This document shows, in pieces, positions 50,101-62,588 of a stretch of DNA of 64,000 bases (position 1 is the stretch's first letter; each line of letters begins with the position of its first letter). The position numbers and the translations under genes are program-made. The notes under the pieces are model-generated. The model worked only from the letters and a program-made list of their open reading frames with translations. It made no database searches and was not told the origin of the DNA. Origin of the DNA: Aquila chrysaetos chrysaetos (taxonomy: Eukaryota > Chordata > Aves > Accipitriformes > Accipitridae); NCBI RefSeq assembly GCF_900496995.4, contig NC_044029.1, positions 15,624,001-15,688,000 on the forward strand, written 5' to 3'.

Positions 50101-53100
50101 GATATAAATGGAAAAAATTATTCATTTTAAAACCCTGAACTAGTCTTAGTAAGCTAGCTCTTCATTTTCAGAGAGTTCTTATGAATTCTAAAATTACGTA
50201 TAGACCAACCACACAAATGCTACATTAACATACTGTAGGGAAAGAACAGCAATTAAAAGAAGAAATTCTACTGTATTTGTGCCTGTATCTCCAAAATAAG
50301 CTATATACAGATGGACAAAACAGGTACCTTTTAGCCTGCACAGAGAAAAACAGAGTCTCAGATGAAAAGTAAAAGTCACTTCAGCTAAGTAGTTTCTATC
50401 CAGTGATAGAAGTTCCTTCCCAGTAAGCATTTCACATACCATTAAAAAAACCTTTTAAAAAATATTACAAACCCAAATATAGTTTCATTTACACTTTTTA
50501 CAGAAATGATTTTTAACTACCCGTGGAACCTACTGAAAGCCCTGTCTCAAACCAGAGGTGCTCTTTGAGGATGTGGGAAGGGCTGTCTGACTTCTAGACT
50601 CTGACTAGAGCCAAGGAATAGCTCTAGTCTGAAGGTCTGTCCTTCTTCTACAATTGTTTAATAGATCTAGGCCCTCTTTTTATCCATACAGCACTCATTT
50701 CACATATTTTTTATTTTGTTAGACCATGTACAACATCAATTCACATATTTTCAATTTTGCTAAGCCATTTTCTGCTCCAAAGGGGCTTTTCTGACAAACT
50801 TGCTGAAACTGTGTGACAAAATGGCTGACAATACAGAAGAAGAATTTTCAAGACGACACTTTTAATACTGGATAGACTTCTTTTTGACTTATTTGTCAGC
50901 ACGACCTATCATTTCCAGGACAAGGTGCTTGTGCGCATTTCTCTGTGGGGCATTTCTGAAAGCACAACACAGTGATGTGGCAGGGGTCTTGGGAAGTACC
51001 GAGTCAGGATCTCCATCTGAGTCAGCACTTGCCTCTGGGTGGGACAAAATATGAAATACATCTGCCCTGCCCCTCTTCCCACATGGGAAGCTCTGCTCCT
51101 GCTGGTGCCTGTGCTCACCAGTACATCCTCTGGCTTCATATTCAGAGTGAATGAGCTACAGCTGATCATCCACTTAGTGGTTCAGATAGGAAAATGAGCA
51201 AGGTTTTGGACTGATTTTAACCTTCCTCCTCAGTCCTTGTTCCTGTTTCAAATTTCCACTGCTTTCCTGTGACTTCTTTGTAAATAGACTTTTTTCCCTC
51301 TGGTCACCTGGCCCTCTTTTTCTCCCACTGCCAGGAAAGTTCTTTGATTTTTTACCCTGCTTGGCCCTTTTCAGAGCCCAGCCTTCCTGAGCCGATGAAT
51401 AGGGCCAAAACTCATCCTTTCTTACAGATCTCTTTTCAGGACCTAGTGCTTCCCACGAGATGTGACCCAGATAATTCTGGTTGAGCACAAAGGAAATCTC
51501 TCTCAGATGGGTGTTTGTATTAATACATGCGTGTCTATTTTCAGAAAAGCCCAAACCAACCTTTCGCCACCCTCAGCCGCGTATCTTAAGAAGACTGCAC
51601 ATCATTCAGCCAATGCACTTTAGCAGTTTCTAAAAAATAAGTATTTGACTTTATTATTACCATCTTCATCTTCTCTCTATTCTTTACTCATTTTTATCAC
51701 ACTCACTTGCGTACTGGGTTTATGAAACTTAGTACCACCTTGCAAGCTCCTATCAAATATTGTTAGCTAATTCAGTTGAGCTGACACTGTTACGCTCTGT
51801 CCCTTTCATCTTTTATAGTAGCCATTAATCGGAGAGATTCTTACTCACCCACATAAGAAATAATGAGTCTAACAATTAAGTGTGGGAGTTTTACTTCTTG
51901 TCTGGCTATTTCTTATCTGTAGCTAATTGGTTTTATCTTCATAGGAAAGTCTGTGGGTTTTGCTCCTTTTTACTGTTATTGTTTTCCTCCTGGTAGTTAT
52001 TCTCAGTTTGTCTCTATTTGAGTTAGAAGAGTCCTCCTGCCTTCTCAGCCTTCTCAGCCACAGGAATATGCAAAGACATGGATACCAAATTCAGCATCAA
52101 AGCAGCTTTTGCTATTCTGACATACCAGCACAAGCACTGCTATTCACAGGAAGGCTGAGAGTGGATAGGTGGCCTGGAGTTTAAAAATGTCTGACTGAGG
52201 GTTAGCCCAAGAAGAAAGATAAATTTCCTTTTCACTATAGTCCTGCTTTGCGACCCCAAAGTACAGGCACACAACATTTTGTCTTACTGAGAGATGCACA
52301 CACTCATGCAACTGGCCCAAACCCCAACTTTTCTGCAGCAGAATGAATTCGTTCATACTTAGCACCTGGACTATACACTTGAGTTTAACCATTAAATAAA
52401 GTTGTTGCAAAGGAAATGCTAGCTTTCATGTCTTTGAGAAGGCTGTGGTGAGGGGAAGTAACAAAATTCAAAAGAAAAGGTCCAATGCAGTACCACCATC
52501 TGATAGCCTGTTTTTGTATCACCACATCTGCCTCAGCGTGCCAGAGGCAAGCCAAATTTTCTTTCCACCAGACACACAATTTTAAGAATTGCTGAGCTGT
52601 GTGGACAGAAAGTCACCTCTGGGCTAAGCAAAAAAGGACCTGCCAGGAACATCACACGCAGCTCAGCTCTGACCTCCACCAGCCTTCAGCTTGCGCAGTT
52701 GGCTAAAACAACAGAAAACCAAACCATAGACCTTGTGAAGTGGATGGTAACTTCTACCATAGCTCACAGCGAGGTATGGCTCAAAGGAGCTGTGGATTCC
52801 CTGCATATCTCTAGTATATAGCATTACATACCTGCTCTTGCTGGACCGCTTGCAAGCAGAGATGGTCTAGTCAACTGTAACAATTTTGAGGAGAACAAAC
52901 CTTTATTAAGAAGAGGAATGAATCCCACCGTCATCTTACTCAGTTGTGGTCAAAGCTAAGCAGTGAGCACAGCTTGCAGCAAAGGAGCAAAGAGTTCAAA
53001 TGCAGCGCATTGAAGTAGCACTTAAATGATCTTATTTAGGGGCTCTTTGGTGTAGCTGTTTGTAGAAAAAAAGGCACTAAATTAGTCACAGGGCTATTGA

Positions 53101-56100
53101 ACAGGGCTATGGCTGACTCATAAAAGCAAAGTGACAATAAAGTCATAAAAAATATGGCAATAAAAAACAGTTTGTGGTTACTTTTCCAAGACAGTAAAGA
53201 AAACAGTGAAAAGGAGTGGCTAATGTCAAGTCAAGGGTGATTATTACTACAAGGGCATAGAGAGATACTGTATCACCTATTGGTTCACAATGCTTTACAA
53301 GAAAAAATTAATGGTTCGTATTCTTTAAAAATCAGATTTTTTAAAAAAATGCATTAAAAGGGATATCACCCATGGTAATTAAAAATTGCTCAGACACATC
53401 TGCATTGCAGATGTAGAAAGGCAGGGAAAACAAACTTCATGGAAACAGGTTCTCTCAGCTGAAGAATGAGAAGGCAAATGTGGCTGGAGGTAAACCTGTT
53501 TAGGTGCAAAGCGATTGTGAGTGCTCACCTCACAGCCATGAGTAGACGGAGGAGCATGTGTGGAGAATTACAGCATCCATACTCGGTGCCTGCAACCTCA
53601 GGAGAGGCCGAATTCATTGAACGTTTCCATCTGGCTCCTCAAGCCTTCCTTTCCTGCCTCCACCTGTTTTCCAAGGAAGATAACATTTTTCCATAAGTGG
53701 AAACCTACACACATTGATTTACCCATGTTTAATATCTTACGGTAATAAAACAATTTATGTCTGTAATTTAATTAATTCTCTATTTTCTAGGCTGGTTCAC
53801 TTGGATGCCATTAAGCTGGAGCGGTAATTACATGTATGACTTCAGCTCCAAATGATTCATTTTCACATTCTTGAGCAGTTATCACTGCAGCATTGGGCTT
53901 ACCATCCTATAATAAACCTGTTTGCTCAGCAAACAGGATTCCCAAGAGATGACAAACTGGACTGCAGAAGCTGTGGGAATATACATACACATTATTCTTG
54001 CAGAATTTTAAGATTTGTTAATTTACATTGTATAAAAGCTAAATTTTGTGCCAGAGCTTACCTGGCAAGAATCGTTTACTTTTGTTTAAGATGGAATTTG
54101 GAGTTTCCCAGCTGGAGCCCTGGGTCACAATGTTTTGTTGTGATCACTTTTGGGAAGGACATAAATAAAAAGGGAGCTTTTTTCTTACTTTCTTTCGTTC
54201 CAAGTTACTCATGCATCAGGGTTAGATATTTAATATTACACTCGTATTCCTCTTGAGATAGATAGTAAGGTAGATATCTCAAAGTGAAGGTAACAAGGCT
54301 GGTGAGATCATTTACAAGTGAAATTTATAGGTACAACAGAAACCTTGGGAGGTTTGTGTTTCATTTTTCCACTCCCCTCTTAATGAAAAAGTTCTAGAAA
54401 ATATCACAGATTCACTGAATTGGTTATTTCTCTTGGCTAGAAAATTTCAATTTCTTGTAGTACTTCTTGAATTCCTGAGGCAAAAGGGGTGACCTCATGT
54501 TCTCCACTTTTAGACACAGGACTTTCCAGCTAGAAGTTGTTAAATCTTTTGGTATTCTGCCTCAGCTTTACGCTGTTGGGAAACATGATCGGGGTGTGCC
54601 ATATGAGGCTAACCAATTTCCCCATAGCAGAGGCTACAGTTCTGTGAGGGGTTTTTCTGCTAGAAAAAAGATCTAGTGAAACCACAGGCTGCTCCTGAGT
54701 CTTGTGCATATAGTAGGCTGTGGGGTCAACAGCATGTACAAGAGGCCAGTGGTGACTTTGTATTATGAGCACAACTGCCACAAATAAATGCACTCTTTAT
54801 CCAGGGGGTTGCTACCAAAGATTTCAAGAAAATATATGAAAAATGGTAGGTCTCATAGGACCCTGGTAGGTCTCACCAGCTTATGCATACACTTTTGTCT
54901 CAGGAGCTTTTGACTGAAACATGGTAGCACTGAATTTAGAAGACCAATTTGAAGCAGACATAAGGTCCTACAAGACTTTTATCCCCAAAGTAAGACCAGT
55001 ATTTGCTGATTATTTATACCAAGCCATCAGATGTGTAGGTGAGTGAGGAAACTCCTGTCCACTTTCTCATACTGCTGGAAACTGGACACAATTAGGTTCT
55101 AAAACAACCCAGACCTTTTTTTAGAAATTATGTATAACCATGATATAGTTCAATGTGTGAAGCAGAAGAAAAATGGTCTCCTGGTAGAAGACATCTCTAC
55201 AACGCACAGAAGAAGAGTGGGAGGGTAAAAAGCCATGCCAATGCATACAGGTAGATTTTGACACAAAGGAGAAAGGGAAATCTGCTGAGGGATGCAGTGG
55301 GGATGGCAAACTGGTTAATGTAACACACCGAGAAAACTAAGATTGAAACATCTTGAACCAGGGTAAATAAGAAGACTGCATCACTCAAGGCCAGAAGCAG
55401 CGTGCTGGAGGAGAACAAGAATGAAAATGAAGATACAATAAAAACCTGGCTGTTAATTTTCAACTGTGTAGGTGGAAGTAGTGTTGTGTTTGGTGGCGGT
55501 GTATTTGTACATTCTGTAGACCTTGCAAGACTCAGTGACAACTGTGATGTGAGGACTCAAAGAGAGCTGACCTGAAGGAGATACCTGACTTGCAGGCCTG
55601 ATGAAAGGTTGCTAGCTTAGATCTAGAAGGAGGTGACTTAGGAAGAAAAGTATGACTCCATTTGACCATACTGAACTGAAGTTGGTGTTGGTCATTCATA
55701 GAGAGACCACAGGGACTTTAGTTTGGGTAGAAAAAGACAAGTCAAGGGGTGAAGTGGATTTTCCTCAGCATAGAGAGAAAGCTGAATGCCTGCCTGTGAA
55801 TGAGATTATTAAGAAACAGGAGTGAAGGTTATAAACTACAAAAAGAGCAAGAACAGGAATCCACAACGTAGCTTGAGAAACCGCCACAGCAAGTTGCAGC
55901 AGGTGAAGAGGAAGATCCTCAGTCTAAACAGATGAAGCTACAGGTAGGGAAAGGAAGTATCACAAAACCCAAGATGTTGAAACAAAAAAATGGCAGTTAA
56001 CTGTTGGATGAGTTTGGGATACTGACTATGAGTCTGGCCAGGGAGAAGTCAGGAAAGACTGGGAACAGCTACTCCAGTGGAGTACAGGAAGCAGCATCTA

Positions 56101-57550
56101 TCGTTTGGAAAGGTGGACATTTTCAAAGCAAACCAGTGGTTCTATATGTGGATAGGATCATCTCTTCCAATGACTTTTCATGAAAACCTGAAGCCAGGCT
56201 TATCAAACCTCAAGGAATTTAACTGATATGGCATGAAACAACTTGAAAAGTATGACTAAAGAAATATCAGATAAAGAGAATCTAAGAATGAATGATAACC
56301 ATCAACTGAGGTGAGTGAAAATGAAAGCTAAATGGGGAAGGATAAAGCCATTGAAATTCAGAATGAGTGAAATCAGATTTCACATCTGTTAATTCCACTT
56401 AAGGGTCAGTCTGATACTGCACAATTAGCCTGTGGCACAAGGACCCTGCCAGATCTTGGATCAAGTTGTTCTAAATTGTAGCTCTATATGCAAACTATAG
56501 AGGTGTGCTTTCCAGTTTAACGGCAAACACCAAATTGTATTTAGTGGGAGTTGTTGGTGCGTTATGAAACCATTTGTCAGTTCCTTTGAGACTTGATAAC
56601 ATGCAATGCAAATCACTAGTGCCCGCCAGCCTTCACTCAGTCCTTTTTGCATTTGTGTACAAAATGCTGGAGAAGGGACCACTGAACTCTTCCTGTACAC
56701 TGATCTGTGGTCTCCACCAACTTTGGAGGCCAATGGATGGCTATCAGCTCTCACCTCTGCTTAAAAACCACCCTGCGATTCTGCTTTAATAGTCACGCAT
56801 CTTCTGCCTCGCCTGCTGAGGCCAGGTCCCCCTGCTGTGTTGTTATATACGGTACGACCTTCTAAAAGTACTCTCACCTAGTTTATCTTCCCCAGTGAGT
56901 TTGTCAAAGATGCTTCCTCCCAGATCAAAATAAAATTCTGCTCTTCAAGTTAATTGTACATTGAAAAGTTGCTCCTTATCACAAGGCAAGCAAAGAGTCT
57001 GCAGCTCAGGCTGACTTTGGAGGCAACTCTATCCTCACTCATGCCAGGTTACAGCTTTAAGCGGCTATAGTCCATTACTATTACTGGAACAAAGCACAGT
57101 CAGGAATTTTGAAATTGCATCCAAAAATCTCCTGCTTGCACAGTCTGGGATGAGTCTGGGCTACTCATATATGCCCATATGTGCATGCATATCCACACAA
57201 TGACTTTGTCTTTGGGATTTTAGTCATACAGCTAAGCTATAGAAGGCTCCTACCAGCAAAATCTCTTTGATGCCTATGGTTTCTGTGACACTGCAGTGAA
57301 GAAATCCACTTTCCTGGGAAGCTTGCCCTCTCCGCATGAGAAGGGCAGATGCTGTGGGAACTGCACTGCCAGATTCGGATGCTTAAATTAAAAGTACCGT
57401 GGCACCGATTAGCACCATGGCCTTGGATACACCCCTTTATGAATCTGTTCTCTGTAACACGCAACTATAGTAACACGCAGCCATAAATTCCTGTTAAGGA
57501 TCAAGCTAGCGAAACTCTTTCTCCTATGGTTTCCAGTACAGTCAGGATGC
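47120..57550. other. Intergenic DNA downstream of IFNG, no gene recognised
   Basis: AT-rich and stop-rich. The longest frames (164 codons minus at 47399-47893, 126 codons minus at 51174-51554, 134 codons plus at 53852-54256) have no recognisable domain. A 31-bp tandem duplication lies at 48.6 kb. Confidence 0.5.
48619..48680 (+). repeat. Perfect 31-bp tandem duplication
   Basis: Two identical units beginning 'attatcatcctgtgtcctcc' at 48619 and 48650. No mismatch separates them, so the duplication is recent or polymorphic. Confidence 0.93.
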
Positions 57551-57556
57551 AGAAAA

Positions 57557-57965
57557 CGGCCATGAAAAGGCATACAGTCCGCGTCATCTGGAGCAGAAAG
57601 GCTTGCGGTGCCACGCACGGGGGAGGAGAGCTGTCGGGCTGTCCCGTAGCCCCCCGATCCTGGCAGAGCTGCACGCCATACGCTGCCCTCGATGGCCAAG
57701 AGCCCTCTGACGGCTGATCTAACCCGGGACACTGAGATGTCATACAGACACCAGCTGGGAACTTCTGGGAGATGACGAAGGTCGGGCTACGGTCCCCTGC
57801 GGTCACAGCCTCTACGCTAGCCCCAAGGTGGACCTGCGCGGGCCCCTGCTGCCCAGCCGGGGGGTCCGGCAGAGGGTGAGGATGGCTGGCGCGGTGCAGG
57901 CAGGGCGGTTATAGCCCCCTCGGCTCTGCGTTTCTTGTCCCATCCCTCACGGCCTCACGCTGCTG
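57557..57965. other. CpG-rich block downstream of IFNG
   Basis: Dense CpG over about 400 bases, roughly 35 by eye, in GC-rich sequence between AT-rich flanks. This meets the usual CpG-island idea, but no gene start is recognised. Open frames of 63-107 codons here lack motifs. Confidence 0.55.
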
Positions 57966-59284
57966 ATCTCGCTCTGTGTGGGATGTGTAAACAGATGGTT
58001 TTCAAAAGGTCAGGTTGGAAAGATATCTAAAACACGAGCAAATACACCCAAGAAAAAGGTACTTTGAATGTTTTTCTTGCTCTCCACTTTCTGTCAGCCT
58101 GTTCGAAAGGTCACCAGTGCCTCTACCACATGACTTTCTGCTATCCTAGGCCACAAAGCACCACCCTTTAAAGAAAACTTGCTGTGTTCCCAGGTACCTT
58201 TGCACAGCAGAAACGATTTCCTCCAAGCAAAAGCAAACTGCTCGGCAGAGATGTGGGGCTATACAGCACCACGCAGCTTGTTTCTTCACCCACCTATACA
58301 ATGCCAAGGCAAAGCTCATGCGTGTGATTATCGGATCGGCACATCGCGCACACTTTGGCCAAGCGTGGCACAAAGCACCACGCAAGGTCGAATGGTGGGT
58401 CCTCAAATCCCTTTACATCAGCCAGCCTGGGCACAAACTGAGTCGAGGTGGTGTTGTCTGGGTTCAGCCCTCCAGGCAGGCGAGGTGCTCGGCTAGACCC
58501 ACAGCTGCAGGGTTCAGTAGTCTCTGCCTCCACCCTGGACCAGCACAGTGAGCGCTTATCTTCATCTGCCTGATTATGAAAGACCAGCCTGAGGAAAGAT
58601 TGCCAGCTGAGAAAAAAGATTTCGCACATTTCCTAGTCAATGGAGAGCAAAGGGTTGAACAAACGGAATCCTCCTCTCTTCTGGATGGTGAACATGGGGA
58701 CATAGGAAAGCATTTAACATCGGAATGACCAACTAATATGGATGCTGCTAGTTCTGGTCACCTTCCTTTTTCCCTTGGAAAGGAGAAAAAATGTCATTTT
58801 CATTACCGGCATTGTTCATTATATGTATCACAGTAGAGAATGTCCAGTGACAGTTGAAGCCCTACAGAATAAAGTTTCAGCTACATATACTGTCTAATAC
58901 TTATTTATACCTTATACTACCTATACTTAATAGCACCACTCACTTCTATTTAAGTCATGTAAAGCAAACCCCTTTGGCCCTGGGAACTATGCGTCTAGGA
59001 GCTGCACACATTAATGTAAGATAGCAAGTAGGAAACCATGATGTTCTTGTTCGTATGCACAGCTCAGAGCAATACATAGAGCAAAACAGATCTTTTGCAG
59101 GCTCCTTTGGAGCTGACTGATCACTAGAAACATCCCCACCCATAAGGCCCCACAGAGTATCATGGTTTATTGTGACAAAGGAAAATGTCTGTAAATGTCT
59201 TAAAAATTATTATTTGCCATACGCTGTTTTCATGCTTGGCACAAACTGTGATAGGACAGCAGCCAGTTCAGCTACTCTTATGAA

Positions 59285-59320
59285 AAAACAAACAAACAAA
59301 AATAAATCAAATCAAATAAT
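59285..59320 (+). repeat. (AAAC)n / (AAATC)n simple repeat
   Basis: Short imperfect microsatellite 'aaacaaacaaacaaaaataa' followed by 'atcaaatcaaataa'. Confidence 0.8.
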
Positions 59321-59690
59321 ATTTCTCATTTGTTAGAACGGGCTTGCTTAGTTTCATTTTGTATTGCTAGCCCACAGAAGGCTTACAGGAAATTTCAGCT
59401 GGTAAAATGTAAATTTACCGTAATTGTGTATTAGCACCAGATGCAGCTGACCACAAGATACACGCTTTAGAAAAAAAATAAGTGTTCGTACTAGCAGGGC
59501 AATAAACGACAGGAAGCAAACCTGCCTGATGCTACCACAGGTTTTTAAGCCCATGACTTTCAGAAAATATGTATGCTATGCCTCCAAAGAACGCCATGCA
59601 TTCTAATGAAATTCCCACAAGGAAAAAGATGTGTGGTAGAAAAAGTTAAACTGCAGGGAAAAACGATGCTTTTGTTTTGTTACCTTACAG

Positions 59691-60189
59691 CATACCGCTC
59701 TGAGGGCTGGTGGGACGTATTACTGGCACACAAAGAAAAAGCTGAGCTAGGGGCACTCCCTCCCCTCCGTCTGGGTGAAGAGGAGCTCTTCCCCACGAGC
59801 CTCATGAGGCAAAAGCTTCGAGCATCCCAGGCGGTCACTGAAGCTGAAGTTCCCGTTGCTCGGCGGTGGAAACGCTCCTCTGCCGGCGCCGTGGCCGTGC
59901 TGCTCTCCTCCTCACCCGCGAGCGGCGGTGGACAAGCAGCGCTGCCAAGTCGTCGTGACTCTCTTCCTTCACAGATCCCCGCTTTCAGCCTTAATTACAC
60001 TGCCCTTGGCCACTCCGACGGTTTTTTGTGCTGCCTCTTTCCCCTCACACCATCTTCTGTGTCGAACGTGGTCTGTCTTTGTATGTGCCAAGTGCTCAGT
60101 AACCTCCCATACGCTCCTCAAATTAATTTCTTTCATTATTTTTTTGTCTTTGACCTCTATCCGGACACGCACTGTTCCCGACCCCTGGG
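59691..60189 (+). other. Open, splice-bounded segment; candidate exon of unknown function
   Basis: Lies within the longest open frame of the window (206 codons, 59573-60193). It is preceded by a good acceptor (T-rich tract then 'taccttacag') and followed by a donor-like GTAAAGT at 60190. The first part (about 59700-59985) is GC- and CpG-rich, about 20 CpG. The predicted peptide has no recognised domain and biased Ser/Ala/Leu content. A chance open frame in GC-rich DNA, or a non-coding RNA exon, is at least as likely as a protein exon. Confidence 0.2.
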
Positions 60190-61981
60190 GTAAAGTGGGT
60201 GTTTTATTACAGGCTGGTCAGTAGTCGCTCCATGACTACTGTCCACCTCCTCCTGCCAGATCATTTCTCCCTCTTCCAGCTCACCCATCGCTTATCCCCT
60301 TCTCGTCCCTCCCTCCCTTGCCTCACAGCGTGCTCAGGCTGTGTCCCCACACACGTAGGAAGCCCACAGTGAGCAAAACCCTTTAGCACTCCTGGCCAGG
60401 TGACTCCTGGGACCTTCTACACGCTACAGCGAAGCGACTCTGTGAGACTAATTTAACGGGAAATCAGCTCACGTAACTCAAAGTGCCCCTTCGTGAGGCA
60501 CAGACACTATAACATCCCACTCGCATATATGTATACAAAGATAATGCCTATGCAGCTCTCAGACCTCCAGGTCGTGTTGTCCATATGTGCCTCCTTTCCT
60601 ACTTGGTTGTGTCCAACATCATGTGTTTTTCCCAGTGTTACACTGAGGGAAAATCTTTGGGGCAGAGAGCTTCTCCCACTGTTCTGGCATGATGGCTTTG
60701 GTTATTTGAGTAATACGAATTGCTGATATAAACAAAACAAGGAAAGGGAGGGAGGCAAACCAGATACGTACACACAATTTCTCAAATCTCACAAACTGTA
60801 CAGGGTCCTTGAAGACCTGATTCTGAGTTAGAAAAGCCACCTGTGCTTGTGAAGCTGAGCCTCAGAGCTATAACCAGCCTGAGGAGTGAAAAATACAGGT
60901 TAAGCACCCTGAGCACATGGTCTCCTAATGGAAAATTCTGGGAGGGAGCGAGGTCCAAAACCAAATTGCCTATTACTTATCCTTAAAAATTGCTAGTTTG
61001 CTTACTTGTCCAGTGATGGCCTTCAGAAGCTCTGTAAATAATATTTTGGGATTTCGTAAAGAAAATATTTATGAAGGCAAAGATTATTAATTCAGTTTGC
61101 AATGTAAAAAAATAAAAACCAAACCACACAAAAAGCCAATTAACAATGCTAGAGAAAAAACTTAGCTTAAGTTACCCGCAAATAAAATTGGTACTAGATG
61201 TTGCAAGACAGACCGGGGCAGCTGCCTTCGAGCACCAGCCTGTCCCTGCCTTCCCACACCCGTCTTTGAAGCGGCAGGAATTTGGGTGCCTAAATGCAAC
61301 AGGAGAAGCCCAGGGAATGCAGGTACTGTCATGCAGGATATGAGTCCTTCCAAATGACTTCCAAGGGAATCCAAGCCCCGTAGGCTGTTTTGCTTACTCA
61401 TAATGTACCAGTAATCCATTCTATTGACTTCTGTGGAAAACAGGAATTCTTGACAATTACATCTCCACCTTTCCAGGTGGAATCTGGTTCACCTGATTAC
61501 CATCTCTTTTGAAGCATTTTTCCACTGGCTCTGTGGAAAGCATAACCTTAATGAGCCAAGGAACAACAGCAGGCCTGACCTTGGCAAAACACAAAGATGA
61601 ATGATACGACGGTTGTAAGGACCTGGTGCATGATTAGCTGAGCCAGCATATGGTGCATACGACAGACTGAGATGTATAGGGCCTGCAGGAGGTCAGAACG
61701 CAGTAGACAAGGGTGTGTCGTGGAAAGGCAGGTGCCAATTTTTCTAGCTGGGTAAGACTGCTCCATTCAAAGATAGCCCTCAGGAAAACATAAAAAAAAA
61801 AAATAGTATAAATGTGAAACTAACCACAGCTGCCACCTGATCACAGGAACAGGCTTCGCCAGCCAAAGGGGATGAGAAATGCTAAGGGTGACATTTTCTA
61901 AAATGGCCATGTCTTTGGGCGTCTTCTTCGACCATTTACAATTTTCTCCTCCTTTGCAGGTGACCTCAGCATTCCTGTCTC

Positions 61982-62583
61982 TGTTGTAGTTTAACCCGAG
62001 ACAGCAGTTAGGCACCATGCAGCTGCTCACTCATGCTCCCCCCTCCCAATGGGATGGGGAGGAGAATAGGAAAAAAAAGTAAAACTCATGGGTTGAGGTA
62101 AGAACAGTTTAATAACTAAAATAAAATAAAATATAATACTAACAACAATAATAAAAAAATGACAACAACAATAATAATAATTGTAATGAAATAGAATGCA
62201 ATGAAAAGAGAGATATTAGACCCAAGAAAAAACAAGTGATGTACAATGCAGTTGCTCACCACCCACTGACTGATGCCCGAGCAGCGATCTGCCCCTCCCA
62301 GTCAACTCCCCCAGTTTATATACTGAGCACAATGGTCTATGGTATGGAATATCCCTTTGGCTAGTTTGGCTCAGCTCTCCTGGCCATGGTCCCTCCCAGC
62401 TTCTTGTGCCCCTTCTCGCTGGCAGAGCATGGGAAACTGAAAAATCCTTAACTTTGGATAAGCGCTACTTAGCAACAACTAAAACATCAATGTGTTATCA
62501 ACATTATTCTCATACTAAACCGGAAACACATTGTACCAGCTACTAGGAAGAAAATTAACTCTATCCCAGCTGAAACCAGGATA
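61982..62583 (-). mobile_element. Solo LTR of an endogenous retrovirus (ERVL-like), minus strand
   Basis: A 602-bp LTR flanked by a perfect 5-bp target duplication GTCTC (61977-61981 and 62584-62588). Read on the minus strand it starts 'tatcctggtttcagctggg' and ends '..gggttaaactacaaca'. It holds a TATA box (TATATAAA, complement of 62315-62322) and an ATTAAA signal (complement of 62108-62113), then an A/T-rich microsatellite. The pattern matches a familiar avian LTR family; the family name is not certain. A 5-bp duplication suggests class III (ERVL), though some ERVs vary. No gag, pol or env lies beside it, so it arose by LTR-LTR recombination. Confidence 0.9.
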
Positions 62584-62588
62584 GTCTC

